Translations under genes and position numbers: made by a program
Assembly: GCA_949317995.1 (NCBI GenBank)
Contig: OX439043.1
Location: 60,529,339-60,593,338 of the forward strand
Reading direction: 5' to 3'
DNA length: 64,000 nucleotides
Origin: Acholoe squamosa
Lineage: Eukaryota; Annelida; Polychaeta; Phyllodocida; Polynoidae
Shown: piece after piece, positions 35,092-44,874 of the stretch
Layout of the letters: every line of letters begins with the position of its first letter
Position numbering within the stretch: the first letter of the stretch is position 1
The notes under the pieces: model-generated
The model's input: the letters and a program-made list of their open reading frames with translations, nothing else
Database searches by the model: none
What the model was told of the DNA's origin: nothing

Positions 35092-35096
35092 GTAAG
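35092..35096 (+). promoter_or_regulatory. Candidate 5' splice site
   Basis: CAG|GTAAGTTT at the end of the candidate exon. Confidence 0.45.
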
Positions 35097-35782
35097 TTTA
35101 TGCTTATAATCTCTGATTGTTTCACTGCATGCATAAACATTCGATATACAGATGAAAGAATTTTATTTTAACATTATAGGACGCCCTCATTCTTTTGTCA
35201 AAATATATATAAAAAAATACATTATTAGCATCACATTCAATATACTGACCTTAAAACATTCCAAGGGTTAGGGTATATAAATTAAGGGTAGTGTAGTCGG
35301 ACAATGGACATTATCTGTATACATTCATTATTAGTCAGCCTAACCCATCAGCCACTTCCGCTCTAGATAACAGTAGACATTACCAGCTCTAGTATTTAGC
35401 CATGTATATATATGTTTGCCCCGTCATAAATTGCTACCAGTTTTCTGGCATCCACAGAGTGATGGGATACTAGTATACTGTCATTGTTCATCATACAATA
35501 CCACATAATGACATATGCAAGTAGTATATAGGGCAAACTCAGCACAAAGGAACAGGTACTGAAATCAATTTGGTTGAGAGATCGGAAGTGATGTCATGAC
35601 CTAGTTTCTTGAGCTCTGATTGGCTGAGAGATAGTCTAGTTTAAAAGGCGGGAAATTGAAATCTTGCAATTGAAGGCGTGCGAGAGGACGCAAACAACAA
35701 AACACAAACAAATGTGTTGTTGTCATGGCAACGTTAAATTTGTAAACAGTGATGTCACCTTTACCTTGACAACGTCATTTTG

Positions 35783-36010
35783 ACCTGACACCTAGTGGAA
35801 ATTATTGGAACTACTTATAGCTGGGTTTAGTGGAGTTGAAAAAAATAGTGGCGCCCTGACACCAAGCGGATATTATTGGAACTGCTTTTAGCTGCCTGCA
35901 CTTTTTTGCGGTAAAAAAACCTAGTGTTTTCTTCACACCTGACACCTAGTGGATATTATCGGAACTGCTTATTGCTGGACTTAGTGAACCCCTTTTGTGG
36001 TTAAAAACAA
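35783..36010. repeat. Three tandem units of about 70-85 bp
   Basis: Each unit begins CCTGACACC(T/A)AG(T/C)GGA and contains TTATTGGAACTGCTT and TTAGCTG-like words (near 35783, 35853 and 35938). The rest of 35092-36140 has no supported feature. Confidence 0.65.
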
Positions 36011-36140
36011 AACTAGTAGCGTCGGTCTTACCACCTTTTCTCAAATTTGTGCAGTGCTGTTTGTGAATTGCGTTCTAAGCTTTTGTATGGAATCGGATTT
36101 ACTATGTATCGAGAACTGTATGTATTCGAGACTGTTACTA

Positions 36141-36566
36141 TGTAATGTATCGTGGTAGGATAGGCGCTCTTGAGCGTTTCCTACGTCTCTCGTAAGAGGG
36201 CACCACTGGTGGCAGCTCGGGCGGCGTGACGTAGGGGGCGGACCAGAAGGCGCTCAGTGTGGAACCAATCAACCGTAACGAGAGGTATATATTCCGCCGT
36301 CCTCCTACGATCGGAGGCTTTTGGCAGTCCTACTGAGCTGGTAGGCTAACCTTGTCTCCAAATGGCCTAACGATTATCTAAGCAAGAGCATTACCACCTT
36401 ACGGGGTACTGACTATAGGCATATGAAAGGTTGAAACGCATTTGCAAGTCATCGTGTAACCATACCGTAATAAAGTGATTCTGAAACCTACTCGAACCGA
36501 CTAGTTATTGCTTTGATAATATAGTTATCTCAATATCAGTAGGATCTCGAAACAGCAATACCTACA
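36141..36566 (+). repeat. 5' LTR of copy H
   Basis: Ends CCTACA at 36566 before CTGGTGCCGTGACCAG. It holds a TATA-like GGTATATATTCC near 36283 and AATAAA at 36469-36474. The start at 36141 (TGTAATG) is a guess from the TG rule because no second LTR exists for comparison. Confidence 0.6.
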
Positions 36567-36567
36567 C

Positions 36568-36579
36568 TGGTGCCGTGAC
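36568..36579 (+). promoter_or_regulatory. Primer binding site, copy H (tRNA-His-like)
   Basis: TGGTGCCGTGAC one base after the LTR, identical to the other gypsy copies in the window. Confidence 0.65.
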
Positions 36580-36699
36580 CAGGATTCAGTAGGAATTAAG
36601 AGACCAAAGTAGAATTCCGTCAGAGTGATGAAATCGACTTAGAGAGGATAGAAGATGTGGGAGAAGCTACAGGCTTTGCCACACTCAATCAGTAGAATC

Positions 36700-38650
36700 C
36701 GGTAGTTATGTCGGACCAGGAGGTCGAGAAAGCGAACAGAAACAGATTCTCTCTTCTGATAAAACGGAAGATGATGGATTTATTCTACAAGGGGTGAAGC
36801 TGGATGAAGGAATCTTTCCTCGCAGCTCTTGTGGCCGAGGCCTGCTACATTTTGCAGGAAAGAAAATGCCTTTCTCGAATCCTATGGGGAGGGTTTGAGG
36901 CAGAGCTCGAGGGGGTGCTCGAAGTCCCAGTCATGGGGGAACCCTCGATGATATCAATGGAAGTCTCTTCAACCCTAGAGGTTTGACAAAAACGGTCCCG
37001 ATGCCTCCTAAGGGGTCAGTAGCGTTTATGGACGAGGCAATTCGGGAAGCTGAAAAAGCCCAAAAGGAACTCAAAGAGTTACAAGCAGAGATTGCAAAAT
37101 GGAATGTTTGGATTGATGATCTCGATAAGAGGTATGACGAGAAACAGCAGGATTTGAATGCCACTACACATCAGCTGAATAGTGTAAAGAACGAGGTACA
37201 AACCAATCAGTTAAAACTTGGCGAGACTTTTGACCAATCTAAACAGATTAATGTCAATCTGAACCAATTTGTACAAGCTTGAGACCGACAAGTTGAAGAG
37301 AATGAAGAGATTCATCGAGGTATTCTTAACAAGAATAAAGATCTCGAAAAGAAAAAAGGTGAATCAGTTCGAGAACTAGCTGACCTCGAAACAAGGAAAA
37401 GTATGCTTGATGATTATATCAAGAGAACCAAAGCTCAGTTACCGCCTTTTAATGCACTAAATGTAAGAAAGGTACCTTACGCTAATCAGTTGCAAGCCAT
37501 GAGAAATGATAGTTCTGATGATGATGTTCGTGTACCTACTAGTACGCCTGCTCCATCTCGAACTAAATCGATACTAAAACCTTCCAGCTCAGCACAAGCT
37601 GGAACTTCAGGAGGGCTCGAGACCAAATGATTCAAACCAGGTCAAGGCACCTGCAAGACCAACGAGCACTACTACAGGCAGTACTTTCTATAGTACACAA
37701 AGTCAAGCTACCCAACAACCGTCGACCGGTAGTAATAGTACCTCATCGGGGTCTAGACAGCTCAAAACCAACATCAACCAACGACAGTAGGTATTAATCA
37801 AGGTAATACCCCTGTTTCATCGAGCTCAGGCCAGTCCTTGACGCCGTCTGCGACACAACCTGTAGCAAATCCAGCAGTAACTGTTCAATATGCCAATGGA
37901 ACAGTAAGTGGAGCACGTTACTTAACGAGACCTACTACACCCACACCGGTTCGAAGGTCTAGTTTAAGCCTGAGAGTAAGTGATTTGTATAACGCTAACC
38001 CCACCATCGCTGGCTTTGGATTAGATTCAATATCTTGACGTTCTGATGGTTTTGATGTTGTTGAGAAAAGTATAAACTTGCTCGTTCTATCAAAAGATCA
38101 ACTAATGCTGCTTAAAGAGTTGCATCACAGCCTAAACCGTACAGGGGAGATATCCCTTGCCTAGAATGGTTAGAAGGTTTCATGGATGACATGAAAATAA
38201 GTGGTTGGATTGATGAGGAAGCCCTTCCTCAACTCTGTAAATGCCTCCAGGATGGAGTAGGAAAAGTAGCTCTCGATAAGTGGACTGAAAAATGTTCTGG
38301 TGGGACCTTTTTACAGTTGATAGAGTGTGCTAGCTATGTTTTTGGGATGGTGGGACATACAGACCCTCAAGTGGAATTTCGTAAACACACTCAAAAGCCA
38401 GAAGAGTCTCCGAAGATATATGGATTGGCTCTACAAAATTTGTTAAGGAAGGTACACCCTACTATGCCAATGAACGAGGAATCCTTTATGGAGAAATTGT
38501 TAGTTCAATTAGCTTCGGAAATAAAGTATCCGTCTGTACAGCAAGTTGTGTATGATAGTTAAAAGAATGACAGCACTTTGAACGATCTCTTCGAGGATAT
38601 CGACAATCACAATAAAAAGAAAACCTTGATGGCTGGTAAAGTGCCACAAG
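36700..38650 (+). pseudogene. gag pseudogene, copy H
   Basis: A coiled-coil part is open from about 36983 to 37630 with one TGA at 37280 (KAQKELKELQAEIAK, LETRKSMLDDYIKRT), followed by a Ser/Thr/Gln-rich tract to about 38040. The capsid-like part around 38100-38562 (GDIPCLEWLEGFMDDMK, HTQKPEESPKIYGLALQNLL) aligns with RPWKEWFEDFIDVMN and TQKPNEAFRAYGMELHALL of the intact gag. No zinc knuckle is seen. The gag reading frame has several breaks. Confidence 0.75.
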
Positions 38651-38739
38651 CTAGTTAACCCAATGTTTGTCCCGGAAAATTTTGAAGAAAGCATTCCTGG
38701 TGACTTCGAGGGACCTTATTTTGAGGTTTCAGAAATGAA

Positions 38740-41700
38740 TATCAGTGCAGCCCGTTTCCAGTCAAGGGGATACCAAAACTGGTGACAAAATAATGACAAA
38801 ACGGTCCAGAAAACCCCTGTCACGGGAAAGAAGTCTATGGAACCTCTTAATCTGGAGCCCGACAGGAGTATGGGAGCTAGTCACTCCTTTATCAGCTCTA
38901 GACTTTACAATGCATTGCCCAGCAGGACTGAAGGTACAGGCTTGTTCGGCCGATGGTACTCAGATGCAAACGTATGGACGAACCTTTGTTCCATTGGAAG
39001 TAGGTAAAAAGGAATTTATTTTCTCACCTACCATAGCGGATATGGCTGATGACGGGATTATAGGCTTAGATTTTACCTCCCTTTATGATGCTATTCTCAA
39101 CCCCAGTACAGGTGTTTTAACAATAGAACATCCTTACAGGGTTAAAGCCCAGTGTGTACTACAACAGATTTCCTCAATAGCAACAGTGGCCCAAAAAGTA
39201 AAAATACCTGCAGGAACTTTGTGTGCTGTTTTCGTGAAGAGTAACTCGAAGTTGAGTGGTATCGAGTCTGTGGTGGAACCCTATACAGAGTATCTTGCAA
39301 GTGTGGGATTGGTTTCTGTCGATACCTTGGTTTCGAATGGACTGTCATGCCCATCTCGAATCCAGGAACTGAAGTTAAGTACTTGCCAAAGGATAGAGAG
39401 ATAGCAACTGTTACAGCTGCCAAAGCGACTGTAAGTGCTATAAATTTTGAAAAGAACTTAACAGAGGAGGAAGTGAACATATTACCTGAGGCCCTGGAAC
39501 GATTAGTAGAATTGTCCGTAAGCTGTTCAGAGGAACAACAGACTGAAATACGTTTGCTGCTTCGAAAGTATAATAGAGCTTTTAAAGCACCTGAGGAACC
39601 CTTAGGGCGTATTGATAAAGTTCTACATCGAATTGAAATGGGAGAAGCTCCACCATTTAAGATGCCTTATCGGAGGTTGCCTCTGTCAAAGAAAAGATTG
39701 GTGGAAGAACATATAGAATCAATGTTGAAAGACGGTGTAATCATTCCAAGTGCTAGCCCTTGGTCTAGTCCGGTACAAATGGTTATGAAGAAAGATGGTA
39801 CTATGAGATTCTGTGTGGATTATAGAAAACTTAATGGCATCACTAAGAAAAATGCTTATCCTCTTCCTCGAATTGATGAGACGTTGGATTGAATGGTTCT
39901 GTAGTTTAGACCTAGAGTCTGGCTATTGGCAGATTGCTTTGAAGGAGGAGGATAAAGAAAAAAACGCATTCACTGGTCATATGGGACTATACCAATTCGA
40001 ATTGATGCCTTTCGGGCTATGCAATGCTCCAGCTACATTCGAGGCCATGATGGAATCTGTCCTAAGTGACCTCTTATGGAAGAGCTGTTTGGTATACCTT
40101 GACGATGTGATAGTGTTCGGTAAGACATTCAAACAATGCTCTAACAACCCTGAAATGGTTTTGGAACGAGTCCAACGTAAGCGATTAAAACTAAAACCTA
40201 AAAAGTGTACATTGTTTTAGAAATCCATTGTTTATCTCGAAGGATTATTAATACTGAGGGTATTAAAGCGGATCCGTATAAACTTAAAGCAGTTTCTGAT
40301 ACTGTTCTGACTATCGAGACTTTATTCCAGGATTTTCTAGGGTAGCGTATCCCTTACAAACTATCACACATTGGATGTTCTTTTCTAAGACCCATTCCCC
40401 TGGGGGAATGATCAAGAGGCTGCTTTTGAGGAATTAAAGCGATTATTTAAGGAAATTCCGGTGTTGAAGTATCCGAATGAGACTGGTCATTTCATTCTGG
40501 ATACTGGATACTGATGCAAATAACAAATCTATTGGAGCGGCATTATCCCAGATACAGAATGGTGTCGAGGTTCCAATAGCCTTTGCGAGTAATAGTCTTA
40601 ATAAGGCACAAACTAATTATTGTACCACTAAACGAGAGTTGTTGGCTGTAGTGGTTTATACAAATAAGTTTAAACACTTTCTCTATGGAGGGAATTTTAC
40701 TCTTCGTACTGATCACTCATCCTTTTAATGGTTGTTAAATTTCAAGGATGCAGAAGGAATAATTGGGAGGTGGTTGGCACACCTAAGTGAATTTGGGCTG
40801 GAAAACAGTAATATCCAGCATAGACCAGGCAATCAGCATACTAATGCTAATAGCCTAAGTAGGAAACCTGTTCGAAAATGTGGCAGACTGAAATGTAACG
40901 ACTGTGGTGCTCACGAGGCTGTAACAGCCAGTGTAAGACCCTCTGTAGATCCTGTATTAATGCAGAATCTTTTGCAGTGGACTCCTGATTCGATACTGAA
41001 GTTTCAGGAGGCAGGCCCTACATTGTCTCATCTGAAAGAACTAGTTAAAGAAGGGAAATGTCCAGGGAGACCAAAAATCTAGTTGGAAAATATAGAACTA
41101 AGGCTTTTTCTCTCGCAATGGGCTGAATTGTTAATTCGAGATGGACTATTATGTAGATGGAAAATAAGGCCTGGTATGAAGGATATTACAAATAGTGATG
41201 CCTTCTGCCATGAGACGGGATGTCATGTTCTTCTGTCATGGACATACAACCAGTGGTCATTTCGGTAAGAAACGCTCTCTCGAGCATCTCCAAGGAAGAT
41301 ACTACTGGCCAGGAATGTCTAAAGACCTCGAAAGATGGATAAAGACATGGCCACAGTGCTGTATGAATAAACCAGGTATTGGTATGGGTAAAAGCCCTCT
41401 ACAGCAAGTACTGTTTGGTGTAAGATTCGCCAGAATTGCACTTGATATTATTACTGGTTTTAACACAACCATTAATGACAACACTTGCATGATGGTAGTT
41501 TCAGATTATTACACAAAATACTCAAAGGTCTTGCCGTTACCAAATCATCAGGCTAAGACCTGCGCTATAGCGTTGGTCAAGGGCTGGATCCTCCAATTCG
41601 GGGCACCTTTGATGTTGCATTCGGATCAGGGACAGGAGTTCGAGTCCTCCCTCTGCTCAGAAATGTGTCTTTACCTCGCCATATGTAAAACCAATCCATA

Positions 41701-41802
41701 CAGACCACAGAGTGATGGTATGGTGGAAAGGTTCAATCGTACATTGATTCAATGTTGATCAATACATATAGGGATGATTGGGATGATCAATGCGATTTTG
41801 TT
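38740..41802 (+). pseudogene. pol pseudogene, copy H
   Basis: The protease active site is damaged (GASHSF remains near 38875 without a clean DTG), but the following TYGRTFVPLEVGKKEF segment is clear. RT spans about 39600-40220 with [24 protein letters not shown] and YLDD at 40095-40106; a short gap near 39890 shifts the frame. RNase H (about 40498-40900) has LDTDA and RTDHSS. Integrase (about 41195-41760) keeps HGHTTSGH, a damaged zinc pair (WPQCC), DII, SDQG and VERFNRT. It ends without the C-terminal domain. Non-functional. Confidence 0.85.
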
Positions 41803-42180
41803 TGAGACCTCACACCTCTCTTTTTTTCTAGATGTGATTTTTAGAAAATATTTTCGTGACCCATTCAGACAGGACATCTACCTTCTTGCACTAAGACAAC
41901 GAAATGATGGTCTGAATCAGTATACCTGAAGTGTTTGCTATTTCTTACAGTCTACATATGTACAACCCTGCAGATAAGAAAAACCCTGACTTATAAACAC
42001 TATTCAGTGTATCGTCAGTCAGAGCTTACTGATAAGAATGCCGAACAGCCCTCCCAGCCTTAAAAGCCATTGTCATGTTTTGGAAACAAACTATGAATGA
42101 GAAAGATGAAAAGTTGCCTAAATTGGACCAGCTTGAGTTGCCTAAATTGGACCATAGTTGTAATATTGGGTCCAATTTAA
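41803..42180. other. Short AT-rich gap with repeated TTGCCTAAATTGGACC words
   Basis: No gene. The word TTGCCTAAATTGGACC occurs near 42113 and 42134 and again after the next element near 42356. Confidence 0.4.
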
Positions 42181-42350
42181 GGAGTGATCGTTTTTTGAAC
42201 AACAGGGGGGCCTGGTGGGTTTCGCGCGAAAAATATTTCGACCCCACCTCTTGAGGGGGTAAAATCTTTTTGACCCCCGTAAGGGTTGAAAGATTTCTGA
42301 CCCCCCCTCAAACCCACCAGCCCCCTCTGTTGTTAAAACATGATCACTCC
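42181..42350. mobile_element. Short inverted-repeat element (MITE-like)
   Basis: About 170 bp; left end GGAGTGATC-TTTTTTGAACAACAG and right end CTGTTGTTAAAACATGATCACTCC pair over about 45 bp, including CTGGTGGGTTT/AAACCCACCAG. It interrupts a run of TTGCCTAAATTGGACC words. A related half copy lies in each palindrome arm. Confidence 0.7.
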
Positions 42351-42519
42351 CTTAGTTGCCTAAATTGGACCACTCAGTGGGCCTCAGCCTAGTTTTCTAA
42401 ATTGAATCATAGTGTACCCTTTTTCTTACTCCAGTTCAGGCTTTGGATTTTTTTATTGCACACCCTGACTAGAGATATTCAAATTCCTAGATTTTTATGC
42501 TATCACCAGAAGGCCTTAC

Positions 42520-42523
42520 CGTT
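42520..42523. repeat. Target-site duplication, left (CCGT)
   Basis: Matches 52581-52584 at the other end of the element. Confidence 0.7.
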
Positions 42524-42886
42524 GTAATGGTTCGTATCGACTTATATGTTGGGTGGCTCTTTGGCTCGCTTACCACTAGATGTACCAACACAACACGAAT
42601 AGTTCGGGTTGGGCAAAGCCCCAGAAACCCCTACCTCTCGGGTAGGACTTTATTAGATCTCTTTGATAACAAAGTACTAGCGTCTGGACTGGACCATGTC
42701 CAGTCCCCTTCTGCCGCTCGTCCGGCTCCTTAGTAGGAGCTGGACGCGAGGCATGGTGCTGCCCCCTCTTGTACCAACGAGGTATCGCAAAGCGACACCT
42801 AGCTAGCATAGAAGGAACAAGCACCACACGAACACGTCTCTCGGATGAACGGCACTAATATATATACAATGATGCCGGCCCCTACA
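42524..42886 (-). repeat. 3' LTR of copy D
   Basis: About 363 bp; minus strand TGTAGGGGCCGG...CCATTACA, near-identical to the 5' LTR. AATAAA (minus) at 42654-42649. Contains the two LTR hairpins. Confidence 0.92.
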
Positions 42887-42897
42887 CCACCCCCACT
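42887..42897 (-). promoter_or_regulatory. Polypurine tract of copy D
   Basis: Minus strand AGTGGGGGTGG immediately before the TG of the 3' LTR; expected plus-strand primer. Confidence 0.75.
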
Positions 42898-43092
42898 AGA
42901 CTTTACCTAGGGTTGGGTGTAATTAATAAGTAACTATTGTTGACTTTATACAGTGGTGTTATAAATAAATAGGTAAGTCTATATATACACAGTTCGTATT
43001 AAATATAGAACATTTAAGGGGCATTATAAGTTATATGTACATAATAAGGCATCACCGTATATAACCCGAAGTGTTTATAAATAATAACAAAA

Positions 43093-43126
43093 ATAGGAAG
43101 TGGCCCCTTATGGACCATCGACCTAT
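43093..43126 (-). promoter_or_regulatory. Conserved 34-nt block in 3' untranslated region, copy D
   Basis: Minus strand ATAGGTCGATGG...CCACTTCCTAT, two differences from 23813-23846. Confidence 0.55.
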
Positions 43127-43339
43127 GGTGGTAATGTTACAAGTGTGTTATTATTAAACATGAGACGCGACGAAGAATATTGGATGTGTAGTAAGGTGAT
43201 ATTAATAAATTTTTACAATGTTTTTACCGACCCGAGGTGGGGTAAATAACCTGAGAAAAAAAATTTTGAGTACTTTTACTTACAAGAATATAATATACGA
43301 TATAAAAATAGATTTATACAAAATATGAAATATAGGTGT

Positions 43340-43490
43340 CCTACCAGGGTAGCAGGATCACCCTTACAATATACCGGACTTCCGGCGAACCTGGAACGAC
43401 TGGTTTCTGCAGCTCCACCCGGCGACATGTGTGTGGTGGCAAACCACGTTGCTGTTATGATGTGCCCTGATGAAGATGGGAAGATGGAGA
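43340..43490 (-). other. Conserved block after ORF3, copy D
   Basis: Matches 23470-23615. It is open on the minus strand in a frame from 43536 to 43276, but most changes between the copies alter the residue in that frame and an indel breaks it, so a protein is doubtful. Confidence 0.5.
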
Positions 43491-43637
43491 CCCGGTTAGA
43501 TGTGGTAGTCCTTTGGGTATTCGGGTTAGCGTCCATCCTCGCTGCAGGTTACGTTCCAGGTATCAGGAGTCCAGCGTAAGGAACAGTGCCTCTGGCATAC
43601 TAAATGCATTTACCCTCGGGTACAAGAAGATGGACAC

Positions 43638-44358
43638 TCAAAGATCTTCCGGATCTGTGTCCATCTTCTCAGCCGGCTCCACTGAGGCAGATGGAGCCGA
43701 GCTGCTACAGCTGCTCGTAGAGAGCGCCGCTGAAGCCTCGCTGGGAGTCTCGCTCCCCAAGCTCAAGGCCCTCATCACTGCGGATGGACTGTCCATTGCC
43801 TCGGATGCTGGTGCAGCAACCGTGGCAGTTGGGACAGCCCGGGTGTTCCAAGTGGGGGGCGGGAGCAGGAGAGCTGCCGGAACTGGCGGAGCAGCCGGGA
43901 CCGGTGGAGTGGCCAGAACCGGTGGAGTAGCCGGGGCTGGCGGGGCATTCGGGGGTATATCTGGTACGAAGATAAGAGACGATGGGCCCGCATCCGAACA
44001 TGGAGGCGTGCATAGGGATGTACGTACCCCAGGAGGTGTACACGATACCTTCCTGGCGATCAACGTGTGCTAGACGTCTGATCTGAGTCCTGAATCCCGG
44101 AGGATACATTGGAATGTCCAGGACATCCACTTTGCTACCCGAAGCGGCTGTTGTAGACGGGCGCTCTGGGCGTGGCGGTGGTGGAGGTGGCATTCTCTCC
44201 CGGTCGGTTGCCTCGGCCATAGCCGAGAGCGTCCGGGCGGCCTCCTCTGTCGAAGAATCCATAGATTCCTCGACCCGAGACGAGACCTTCGGGTCCTCGT
44301 CTTGTTCCAACGGAATGTTGGCAGTTTGACGCGCAGCGTCAATCGTTCCCTGTGCCAT
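43638..44358 (-). CDS. ORF3 of copy D, internally shortened
   Basis: The ATG at 44358 starts MAQGTIDAARQTANIP and the frame stays open for 217 codons to 43705. The first 110 or so residues match ORF3 of copy C, with DRERMPPPPP, IPMYPPGFRT, RLAHV and WGTYIPMH. After that the coiled-coil, Cys/His-rich and basic parts present in copy C are absent. The last residues of the family (AEKMDTDPEDL) are found in a different frame ending at 43638, so a frameshift lies between. No membrane segment or signal peptide. Because this copy moved recently, either the central part is dispensable or the protein came from another copy. Confidence 0.6.
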
Positions 44359-44487
44359 GGCACCGGGTCCGACTTCCAAAATAAATTGGCAAGTTTTGTT
44401 GGACTCCTCCCGAAGGATTCGTCCAACAGAGAGGGTTTGGTTTAGCTAGGCTAACACGACAGCTACAGGCTGTACAACCGCCGACAA

Positions 44488-44541
44488 ATAACTAGAGCAA
44501 AAACGGGTGGCGTCTAACCACCACGAGTCCGCTCTAGTTAT
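44488..44541 (-). promoter_or_regulatory. Conserved stem-loop between pol and ORF3, copy D
   Basis: Minus strand: outer stem ATAACTAGAGC with GCTCTAGTTAT (11 perfect pairs), inner stem GGTGG with CCACC, loop TTAGACG. It lies about 130 nt before the ORF3 start and outside pol. Same architecture and loop as 19789-19842. The remaining part of 44359-44874 has no supported feature. Confidence 0.62.
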
Positions 44542-44874
44542 GACCAGTATGACGTCAGACCTCTCGTCTTGCGAGATCCCGCCATGGCTATCCGGTGACC
44601 TAGTTCCGCGCTTTCCCGCCACACCAGCAGCGCCACCTAGGGAACTAGATCCGAACCAACATTCGACTCGACATGTGAGACGCGGCCTACTACCCGAGTG
44701 CTATCGTCTGGAGCTTGGCGGTGTATACAACGCTTCAAAGCGAATGTACCGGTTAATCCGACCGCCACTCACGGGATACAGCCACCCGGGGAGGGCGCGT
44801 TCGACATCTCTAGCCGTGAAACGTATGTTGCCTGCCTATGGCGGACAACACGCAGCAGCTCGTTGTGTACTGAG

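Larger units (their letters stand above)
36141..41802 (+). mobile_element. Ty3/gypsy LTR retrotransposon, copy H, 3' truncated
   Basis: LTR, primer site, coiled-coil gag, capsid, protease, RT, RNase H and integrase in order on the plus strand, all related to but well diverged from the copy at 42524-52580. Homology ends inside integrase near 41802; no integrase C-terminus, ORF3 or 3' LTR follows. Coding parts have many stops and frame changes. Confidence 0.85.

Noticed and set aside
43513-44073. 186-codon Gly/Ala-rich frame opposite to ORF3
   Set aside because: Antisense of the Pro/Ser-rich ORF3; composition explains the openness.
43638-44358. ORF3 as an envelope gene
   Set aside because: No signal peptide, membrane segment, cleavage site or fusion-like region could be seen in either copy.
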